The notes beneath the pieces were generated by a model that did not search any database, was not told the origin of the DNA, and saw nothing but the letters and a program-made list of their open reading frames with translations. A DNA stretch of 64,000 bases from Poecilobothrus nobilitatus (taxonomy: Eukaryota > Arthropoda > Insecta > Diptera > Dolichopodidae). The stretch is taken from positions 104,609,948 through 104,673,947 of the forward strand of contig OX352773.1 in assembly GCA_947095535.1 (NCBI GenBank). The letters are read 5' to 3'. This document shows positions 55,933 to 64,000 of this stretch, in pieces (position 1 is the stretch's first letter; each line of letters begins with the position of its first letter). The translations under genes were made by a program, and so were the position numbers.

Positions 55933-56839
55933 TGTTATTTTAATTTATCTAAGTATTATGTGTGTCATCAAATCTAGCCATTTAACGAAACCTGGATTAC
56001 CTTGTTTTTTTTAGAATTTTTCTACAAGATAAGTATCTGGTGTTAGTCAAGCTCAGCTTCTGGTCAAGCTCAGCTTGATAAAAACCTCCGGAAATTGGCG
56101 TATCAGTATAGTCTGATAATTGAAATGTAACAGAATAAGTATTATTGATCTTTACAATTTTACATATTTCAAATGAGCCATTTTGTTGATAACCTTTTTC
56201 GAAGTAGCCTTTATATTTACTTATTTCTACAAAATTTCCAATTTTCTACTTATTTTTTTGAAAAATTTTAGATTCCATATATATATTTCTAAGTATATTT
56301 TTTTCGTTGTTCTTTGTGATTTTTTCGGGAGGAAATTTTGTTGTATTATATTTTGTAGAAGTATATTCTTTTATTAGTGTTTGTATAATAGGTAACCATT
56401 TATTATTCCTGTTTAAACTAAATTTTTTCCACATGCAATTTTTTAATGTGCGGTTAAATCGTTGAAAAATTGATACTCTTAATTTGCTAAATGTATGATA
56501 ATGATTGATTGATTTTACTTTTATAAATTTTGTAAAATATATATAAAATATAAAATATTTTTTGGTATAACTTTAGCTCTACTAATAACTGATTTTATTT
56601 AGGCATTTAAAACATTTTCAGCATTTTTTGTTTTCACAGGTTCAGCAGGTGTATTATCTAAATAAAGTGTCAATGATCGTCAGCAAATATTTATAACCGT
56701 TATTTAACTTTGCATAAGGTATCATTTCTACTAAATCAATTTGTCATGAGTCATTTATTCGTTTTTGTTTGAATTTTCTTCCAGGAAATTTACGTCTTGC
56801 CTGTCTATGAATTTCTGTTACTATTTAAGCTCTTGACAT
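55933..56839 (-). pseudogene. Polinton B integrase, unit 2 copy
   Basis: Copy of 35,870-36,776 with the same stop at the first catalytic motif, the same deletion of the second and the same Glu-to-Gln at the third. Confidence 0.8.
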
Positions 56840-57102
56840 TTCATTTATATTAAACAATTATGTCAACTAATTTTAAAAATATTAAAGGTATTAAGATAAT
56901 AATTATTACATATAAAATAATAGACTGAATCATGGTGTAAACTAACCCGTTGCTTGAATCTATTTTGCTTTTATAGTTTTCTACATGAGTATATAACTCG
57001 GGTATTATTTTCCTTTTTAATTCGTTCCTATTCTGACTTTTATTTAACAACTTTTGGAAAGGCAGGCTGATTCAACAACATTTCCGTTTAAGGAAACTGA
57101 CC

Positions 57103-57336
57103 GGTAAATACTCAACTTCAGATTCAGGATGATACAATTACATCCACTGTGCAGAATGAGGAGTCAATAGAAACAGAAGAATTTTTACTACCGTAGATGA
57201 GTCGGAACAGGAAGACGAAAACGAAGCCGTTGATTTAAACGAAAATGAAGAAGAAGAACAGGAGGAAAATATAGAAATTTGGGATATAAATAATCAGCAG
57301 GTAGATCCTGACTATTTTGAGGGAGGATTTATATAG
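57103..57336 (+). pseudogene. Acidic Polinton B protein remnant, unit 2
   Basis: Copy of 37,040-37,273; one codon reads GAA where unit 1 has AAA in the 'ETEKF' segment. Confidence 0.4.
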
Positions 57337-57410
57337 AAATCTTTTTTAGTCTATTTGTAAACAAATATATAAATAAAATACAAAATACAATTATAATATT
57401 TGACAATAAA

Positions 57411-58620
57411 TCACATTGTATTTATGTTATATAGTACATTACAGATTTTCTCTTTTAAAATTACAGGAATTTCAAAAAAAAACCTTGAATAATTGCATTG
57501 AACATAAAAATATTGCATTGGTATCTTACTTTCTTGTTGTTCACCTGCTGTTCACCACATAATTTTAGATTTTTTTTTTTTTTTACAAGGGTTTGGTGGA
57601 AAACTCGAAAGAGGAACTGCACGTGCTTCCTCAGGGTAGTGTTGGACTTTAACCAACCAAAACCACCCCCTTTTAAAACCAAATTTTAGGATGGAACCTT
57701 TAAAACAAATGTACAGTTTGGCTTTGGTGATAGGGATGTGGGAAGGATAATTGGGGAAATTGGAATTGGGATATTTGGATTATGGGGGATAGGTAGGAAA
57801 AACAAGAGAAATTTGGAGGGACATTTTGAAGAAAGATGTTAATGTTCTTCTTAAACTTAAGTAAATCGTACACATATGAATTACCAACTTTAGGGAACAC
57901 ATGCGATGGTATATGGTTCCACAAACCGAACGTGTGCATGAGAAACGAATTTCCATAGGCTGTGTTTCGCCATCTTGATAACTCAACATGGTAGGGATGA
58001 GCATCTGTTGTCCTCCTTGTTTATCGTTGGAAAAAATTGAGTGGAGGCATTAATTGTTTTATTTCTTTGGAACAAGTGTTAATCCCTACGATATACCTAT
58101 AAAACAAAGTCAGTGACCCAAGTGTGCGATGATGACTTAATGGAATGAGCATTGAAGTTACACTGGTGTCGTTGATGAAAGGAATAGTTCTGTTTTGCAC
58201 ATTATCTAAATAACCCAGTGCTGTTTGAGGCCCTGTTTTATTTTACATTAATATTGTTTTACATTCAGCATTTTTAATATAAGTCATCACAGCATTAAGG
58301 AAATTATTTAAATAGTTAAATTTTTCTGCTTCTCCTCTGTTAATAGTTATGCTTTGTCCGTTTGTCGATCTCAGCCCATGATGAAAACTCTGATTCATGT
58401 CTTTTATTATCTGCTAATCGAGTTCTCTGTTAAATTGGTGATGAAATTTATTCCATTTATGATATTTTAAAGAAATTTCCTTTTTACCAATACAATGCAA
58501 TATGGTTAAAGCTTCAAAAGACTCGCAGTCAAACCCAACAGAAATTTTTAATGTGTGACTTTTATTGAGCAAATAAGTGTAACGTAGCAATAAATTTGTA
58601 TTTTGACCTGGTTCCTCCAT
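57411..58620 (-). pseudogene. Conserved Polinton protein of unknown function (copy B, unit 2), split by a LINE
   Basis: Copy of 37,348-38,557, with a few substitutions ('ESFEALTILHCIGKK' versus 'ETFEALTILHCISKK'). The LINE 3' end lies at 57,568-58,248. Confidence 0.65.
57568..58248 (-). mobile_element. 5'-truncated LINE end, unit 2
   Basis: Copy of 37,506-38,185. Several substitutions cluster at 57,920-58,010 ('HTFGLWNHIP' versus 'RTFVLWNHIP'). Confidence 0.7.
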
Positions 58621-58633
58621 TACTTTAATTTTA

Positions 58634-58878
58634 CTAAAAGTTGTTTATTATGTTTTTATTATTTATATATGTTTTAGGAACACAAGTTTGTAATAACTAA
58701 TGAGTTATATTTTCCAAATACAATTTGAAAGGTTTTTAAAATCAATTTCTCGTTTTGTAGTTGATTTACGTTATTATATTTTTTTAAAAAGACGTTCATA
58801 CTACAACCGCAACATCTATACCACATATAAACACAACAATATTGTCCGCATACATCTGAATAGAGAAGAGAGAGATCT
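58634..58878 (-). pseudogene. Polinton B cysteine protease, C-terminal part, unit 2
   Basis: Copy of 38,571-38,815. The nucleophile region reads 'SDVCGQYCCVYMWY' with the canonical CGQ, so the CEQ of unit 1 arose after duplication. Confidence 0.65.
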
Positions 58879-61800
58879 GGAGATCTGAAAAAAGGGAAGA
58901 ACTACAACGGGCTAATCAGTATAACGTTCAACACTTGCGAGCCCCCCGAAAGAGTTAAAAGCGGGATTCTTAATGGTAGAGGTCAGAAGAAGCCATCCAA
59001 ACCCAATGAGATGCACTAGTGCCAAAGAATCCACCACAAAGAAAAATACTGCAATTCAGAGACTGCGCACCGATGCAGTAACTGCTCCCAGGAAATTTAC
59101 ACTGATATTCTCCCCCAACATAAAGAAAAATTCATCCTACCAAAATGCATAAATTGCGAAGATGATATAGAAATTCACGCTCATCCACCTAATGACAGAA
59201 ACTGTCCAACTTAAACTTAAACTGTCCAATTTAAAACAAAAAGAGGTGCTGAGAATTAACCAAAACGTCAATTCTAACAATCCACAGAACTACAATCGGA
59301 CACACACACTAAAAAACTCAATCACAGATCCATTACAACTAGCATCATTCAATGGAACATACAAGGCCTCAGAGCCAACAAGCCACAGCAGCGAATACTA
59401 ATTGCGAAATACAATCCCCTGATGATCGCCGTACAGGAAACAAATATCGATAGAAACACAATAATGACTCAAATCGATTTCTCCAATTCTTGCCAACCTC
59501 TCCGAGGAAAGTGGGTGGAACAAGCTTCCTGCTAGACAGAATGCTTCACCATGAACTCATCACGCTAAGTAGGCATCTATAACACAGATGCATAAAAGCC
59601 AAACTTCCAGGATACAACCTAGACATAATGATAGTTAATGTCTACCTAGACATACAAACCAACTTCAGTAAAGCAGATTTAGACAACATCCAGTAGCGAA
59701 TACAAGCCCCCTGGCTAATAATAGGGAACTTCAATGCTCGCATCCAAACCTGGGGTGACACAACGGCAAGGGGTAAAATAATCGAGGAGTAAGTGATGGA
59801 AAGAACCCATGTGACACTTCTGAACAACTACAAGCAAACCTACATCAGCCAAAGTGGATACACCTCTTGCCCAGACCTGTCACTAGCTGATGATTCCATT
59901 GCCTACAAGCTCCACTGGGATGTTGGTAGCAACCCAAAAGGCTACGATCACCACCCGATTATGATAAACCAGCCAAAACCGGAAAACAATCAAATGTGCA
60001 AAAGAGCAAACTATATGGAAAAGAAGGCGAACTGGAACTCTTAAGAGATACAGTGGGAAAAATTTTAGAAGCAGTTCCAGCATCTGCAAATGTAAAATAA
60101 GGAAGCGACCACAATAACAAAGGCGATCCGAACAGGGGCAAACAATGGCATACCCAGATCACGGGGTACCTTATACTCACCTCAACCGATCTGGTATAAC
60201 AAGAAGATCAAGGAACTCCAAAAAGACAAAAAAAAAATGAAATTTGTTCCAAAACACACAGAAAAAAGAGGATCTAATCGCCATAAAGAGAACAAACGCC
60301 ATGCTGCGGCACGAGATTAGAACGGCCAAAATTGAAAAACTAATTGAATTCACTAACAAAATAAACGGGCAAGACCAAACTAAAACCTGGAACAAAGCAA
60401 GCAGCATACTCGGAAAAAAGAAAACTAATAATCTGATAATTGAACAAAACGGGCCAATAGTAACCACAGGTGGCCATTAGTAACCGTAGGTGGCCATTAG
60501 TAACCGTACTAGCTTTTGAAGTGCTTTCCAGCAGCGGAAATATCAGAGTTGGTATCTCCCAGAAGCCAAAATATTAGGTCTCATCTTAACACCGAAACTA
60601 AGCTATACCGAACACGTCATGGGAGTACAAAAGAGCATGTACAGAACCAACAAATTGCTCAAGTACATATGTAGAAGAAATCTGGCCCACCAGTGTACGT
60701 GGCGGCAAAAATAGGTAAAATTTTGCAGTATGGTAAGTTAGACTACGGCCTTCCCATATACAGCCAGATCACCTAAAACAATCTGACCAAACTGCGAAAC
60801 GCCATTAACTAGACGGCGAGGATTACAACAGGAGCCCTAATACCGACAAGACGGGAGGCTATGAGGCGCAACTTTCCACTTGTGCTTGAAGGAGCGAATC
60901 AGCTGCGGCTCAAAAACATCACAAGAGCACTTTTTGCGCCAAGACATCCGCTTAAAATATTAGCTTATGAGATCGCCGAGGACGATACAAACGCAACTAC
61001 TATACAAATGGATCTAGAAGAAATGCAACACCTAGGGATCCCCCTCTGTCCAAACAAAACCACACCAACAGAAGTCCCACAATGGTCAAACTGGGGCGTG
61101 AATATCCTAAACGACTTGGCGACACTTAACAAAGGGACAACCACTCCAGAGGAAAATCAGAGGAAATCCGCTGATCATAGGGCTAAATAGGGAACCAACC
61201 TGGCGGCACCCAGAGTTATATTATACATACCGACAGTCTTAGCGCTGTAAAAGCTATCCAAAAGTCGATCAACCTAGAAATCATGGCCGCACAAGCAAGA
61301 AAAAGCCTGTATGACGCCAATGGTGACATAAAACTGATGTCGATTCCAGGACATGTGGGTATAAGCGGAAATGAAGCAGCGGACAAAGCTACAAAAGATG
61401 CTGGCAGATTTCCGTTATTGGATATCCGTTAAGGATACAAAACTGGGGGCTATCCACATCTCTCACAATGTACAACTCAGACATTAATAACAAAAAGGGC
61501 CCAATAATAATAAACAGCAGGCAGCTAGGAGTCAAGTTCACCAGAATAAGGCTTGGTTGCACACTGGCCGCACATAAGCATCTATATAATAACGAAAGCA
61601 ACCCACAATGTTCACATTGTAACGAGGCACTCACTATCAAGCATGCTATAGCCAAATGCACTAATAATACACCACTAAATCTGGCAGAACATTTAATGGA
61701 AGGCTAACGCAAGATGGAAACAACCCAAGAATAATAATGCCATAGTGCAAATAAAATCTAATTGCAAAACCCAATAATAAAAACAAAATAACAATAAAAA

Positions 61801-61960
61801 ACTAATAACAAAAACATAAATAAAACACTATCAAAAGCCTAAATAACAAAAGAAAAGTAAAATTTTAAAAAATTAAAAAAAAACCTTATATTAAACATAC
61901 CTACTAAGTAAATTCTAACAAATATAAATAAATATAAAATATTTATATATAAATATTTAT
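58879..61960 (+). mobile_element. I-group LINE, internally deleted (reverse transcriptase core missing)
   Basis: Order on plus: ORF1-like zinc knuckles (about 58,990-59,200); APE endonuclease pieces 'IQWNIQGLRANK', 'MIAVQETN' (59,341-59,460), 'NFNARIQTWGDT' (59,725) and 'GYDHHPIMIN' (59,940); a coiled segment to 60,478; then directly an RT-thumb-like 'LGLILTPKLSYTEH' (60,570). RNase H follows: 'YTDSLSAVKAIQKS' (61,220) and 'MSIPGHVGISGNEAADKA' (61,335). The terminal knuckle is 'CSHCNEALTIKHAIAKC' (61,603). The finger/palm core of RT, including the YxDD box, is not present between 60,480 and 60,560. An RNase H domain points to the I group rather than jockey. It inserted into the Polinton B protease/capsid region. 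Confidence 0.8.
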
Positions 61961-61974
61961 ATATAAATATAAAT

Positions 61975-62257
61975 AAATATAAGCTCTGTAAAGGTAATTT
62001 CCATCTGATGGAGATATATTCTTTCCAGGCTATTGTATAGAAGTTCCATCAGTTTTTTTTGTTTTTATATTTATTCCATTGCGTTCCATCTTTTTTTCAA
62101 ATTTGTACTTTTCCATGACCTAATGAAAAAATTCAATGACTGATGGATTATCTAGAGAAGCGATACGGTTATAGGAAACTTCTTCAGAACGCAATATACT
62201 TGACTGGACGGGTTGTGTTTTAAATATATCCAACTCACATTTCAAACCCTCAATCAT
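61975..62257 (-). pseudogene. Polinton B major capsid protein, N-terminal fragment
   Basis: Start ATG 62,257 'MIEGLKCELDIF', 'PVQSSILRSEEV', 'IASLDNPSVIEFF', matching the Polinton A capsid N-terminus. A frameshift with loss follows ('LGHG' region), then 'KKTDGTS' and 'NGKNISPSDGNYLYRAYI', where the LINE side begins (about 61,975). The remaining three-quarters of the gene are absent from the window. Confidence 0.7.
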
Positions 62258-62332
62258 AATTATCTAAAAATATCTTTTTGTTTCCTTTTGCTACTAACTT
62301 TGGGTCGCTTTTACGTATAATAATTTAAATTG

Positions 62333-62701
62333 TTAATGAGATGTCTTTTTAGGTATGTGTTTTCTTCTTTTTCTTTTACCTTGTCCATACATTTCATTGA
62401 GTTTTCGAACTGCGCCTCGCCTTACATTACACTTTTTACTTCGATCTTGTGCAACTTCTTTTACATTTGCACCTTTTGTAATATCAGACAAAGCATTAAT
62501 ACCTGAGTTAATAACCTCTCTTTTTAATATATTAGCTCCAGACGTAAATATTGGTTTTAAATATTTAAAAAGTCCACCGAAAAAACTCCATAATCCTCGA
62601 TCTCTTTGGTAAGGTACAACAGAATGCAACAGCGATACTGGCGATATCCTCAAAACATTTTCCTGATTGAACTAAATAATATTATAGTCTACTCTCTCCA
62701 T
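62333..62701 (-). pseudogene. Small basic, Gly/Phe-motif Polinton virion-type protein (copy B)
   Basis: Start ATG 62,701 'MERVDYNII', then a TAG, then a continuous frame: 'GLWSFFGGLFKYLKPIF', 'INSGINALSDITKGANV', 'VRRGAVRKLNEMYGQGK' and a Lys/Arg tail ending at 62,333. Without the early TAG it would be complete. It guided the joining of the two frames of copy A (12,818-13,235). Confidence 0.7.
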
Positions 62702-62750
62702 AATGTTTAAATAAAATAATAAATAATGTTACAAAAAAAATTACTTTCAT

Positions 62751-63650
62751 TTATACTTTTTTAAAATGCAATACAACTTTTGTTGGAATACTATTAGTAG
62801 AGAAATTCATTGGACTACCATACTTATCACATAATAAAATAGAAATATTGTCAAAACTTTTGTCTTCAACAGGAAAATATTGAACATTTTAAAATTCTAT
62901 TGAATTATTTTCATATACATTTTTAATGGTTATTGCTCTTAAACATATTATAGTATTATCTCCAACGATATGTGGTTCAATAATATCAGTATATACAAAT
63001 ATAATATCAGACTTAATAACTGGTATCAAGTATTATATTTTCAAATATGATTTATATAGTTCTACAATTCTATTTTTATGCTTTTTAAAGTCTGTGAATT
63101 TTTGAAAAATTTAGGTTAAACATTCCTTAATAAAAAAGTCCATTGTAAAATCATCTTCTCCGCGTAACTTTATTTCCACTTTTGGATTATTAACACAAAT
63201 TTTAATTAATTCTCCAACATACTATGCTGATTCTTTAGATCTAACATAAATAGAATCTTTAGAAATGTAATCAAAAACTTGCCATACAAGTTGTCGTTCA
63301 CACTCTTTCTTTATATATCCATCAAATGGTTGTATATTTTGTATTACTGGTGGTAAAACAAAAGCTTTCCAATCACAATTAATTTGTTCAGATCTGTATG
63401 GAATGTATGTTGTACCAATACTATAATATTTAACTTCCGCACCTCCGATATGAATTGTAATTTTTTTTTCCGGATTTTCTCCATACGCATCTGGAATAAA
63501 ATTATTTATATATATTTCAGAAATACCAACTTTTGATTTTGAAACCAAAATTATTTGCTTGTTTACGTTGTTTGCAAAAGCTTATAATGTATTCTCCGGA
63601 TAATAATTCAAAGATGCATCGTTGAGTAAAGTAATGTAAAATTCATCGTT
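62751..63650 (-). pseudogene. Penton-like minor capsid protein (copy B)
   Basis: 'DEFYITLLNDAS', 'YYPENTL', TAA, 'SKSKVGISEIYINNF', 'KKITIHIGGAEVKYYSIG', 'YRSEQINCDWKAFVLPPV', 'ERQLVWQVFDYI', a break at 63,222, then fragments to 'NVQYFPVEDKSFDNI' and 'TKVVLHFKK', TAA 62,751. Same order and length as copy A, clearly diverged. The start lies near 63,650 but no ATG is certain. Confidence 0.7.
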
Positions 63651-63654
63651 TAGT

Positions 63655-63745
63655 TGTATGCTGTCCTTGAACTGATTAACTTATTCTTACGAATGGGAAA
63701 ATTAAGTTCTGTTTGAGTATTACCTGTATTATCTGAATAGCTGAT
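63655..63745 (-). pseudogene. Disordered Polinton protein, C-terminal scrap (copy B)
   Basis: 'TQTELNFPIRKNK' matches 'KQKELNFPIRKKQ' of the gene at 14,200-14,703, in the same place upstream of the penton-like gene. The rest is lost at the following repeat. Confidence 0.5.
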
Positions 63746-64000
63746 CGTAAAACACGTCTTGATGTATTGCTTAACTCTTTGCTATTTATAGTTTATTAAC
63801 TTATAACTTCCAAATAGGTGTATAGTAGGAAGTCAAGTGTTAAGCAATTTAAAGTAGATCGGCCCTTAATAAACAAATTTGTAAAGCTGCGGTTTAAGTA
63901 CTAGGCGCACATTTAAAAGTAGTAAGAAAATTTCTTATATGAAAATAAAAAACAAAAAAAAATTTTTAATTTTTATATCTACAGAGCATCTTTAAAATTG
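63746..64000. repeat. AT-rich end of window with a piece of a dispersed repeat
   Basis: 63,795-63,840 ('taacttataacttccaaata', 'tagtaggaagtcaag') matches 27,240-27,285 and its unit-2 copy. It truncates Polinton B. Otherwise nothing is seen. Confidence 0.45.

Larger units (their letters stand above)
39479..59542 (+). repeat. Tandem segmental duplication, unit 2 (20,064 bp)
   Basis: Direct copy of unit 1. It lacks the Helitron-like insertion of unit 1, keeps about 416 bp lost from unit 1, and has about 95 bp more in the Polinton end (near 40,420-40,510). The LINE continues without break past 59,542, so 59,542 is the native side and 39,478/39,479 the new joint. Confidence 0.9.

Noticed and set aside
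59883..60467. Minus-strand ORFs opposite the LINE
   Set aside because: Antisense of the LINE endonuclease and spacer; hydrophobic runs are complement effects.

Overview
The window is eukaryotic and AT-rich. I see no intact cellular gene, and almost everything recognisable is decayed mobile DNA. The mix of elements suggests an insect, most likely a fly (Diptera): a P-superfamily element with a P-like terminus, a rosa-type mariner, a Maverick/Polinton, RNase H-bearing LINEs, Helitron-like repeats with CGGA runs, and TACATATGTA-rich spacers. The host assignment is inference.

Region 1 (1-3,572) holds a LINE 3' remnant, a dispersed repeat that recurs further along, a degenerate tandem array of about 146 bp, and a rearranged mariner scrap. 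Region 2 (3,573-19,300) is Polinton A, a virus-like DNA transposon. Its core reads on the minus strand in the order packaging ATPase, small hydrophobic virion-type protein, two accessory proteins, penton-like minor capsid protein, small basic protein, double-jelly-roll major capsid protein, adenovirus-type cysteine protease, a protein of unknown function, and DDE integrase with a chromodomain. An exonuclease-like family gene sits on the plus strand. Every gene is broken or reduced. Only the last part of DNA polymerase B (POLB) remains, inside the terminal inverted repeats. A 3.5-kb P-like element with two THAP domains lies in the left terminal repeat, and a 1.3-kb mariner with a TA duplication lies in the small hydrophobic gene.

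Region 3 is a head-to-tail segmental duplication: unit 1 at 17,927-39,478 and unit 2 at 39,479-59,542. Each unit starts inside the right end of Polinton A (integrase chromodomain plus POLB tail), runs through Helitron-like repeats, tRNA-derived SINE pieces, mariner scraps and a broken unknown gene, and then enters a second, diverged Polinton (B). Polinton B has POLB on plus, a convergent integrase on minus, an acidic ORF, the unknown Polinton gene interrupted by a LINE 3' end, and the protease C-terminus. Each unit ends inside an I-group LINE. The units look nearly identical by eye but differ by a 2,032-bp Helitron-like insertion (unit 1 only), about 416 bp present only in unit 2, and scattered point changes.

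Region 4 (59,543-64,000) continues past the duplication. It holds the rest of the LINE (endonuclease, RNase H and terminal zinc knuckle, with the reverse transcriptase core missing), then the capsid end of Polinton B: the major capsid N-terminus, the small basic protein, the penton-like protein and the tail of the disordered protein.

Together the Polinton genes once specified a self-replicating, capsid-forming element (POLB and integrase for replication and insertion; ATPase, protease and capsid proteins for particle assembly). The window records its death by nested insertions, frameshifts and stop codons, followed by a recent large tandem duplication.
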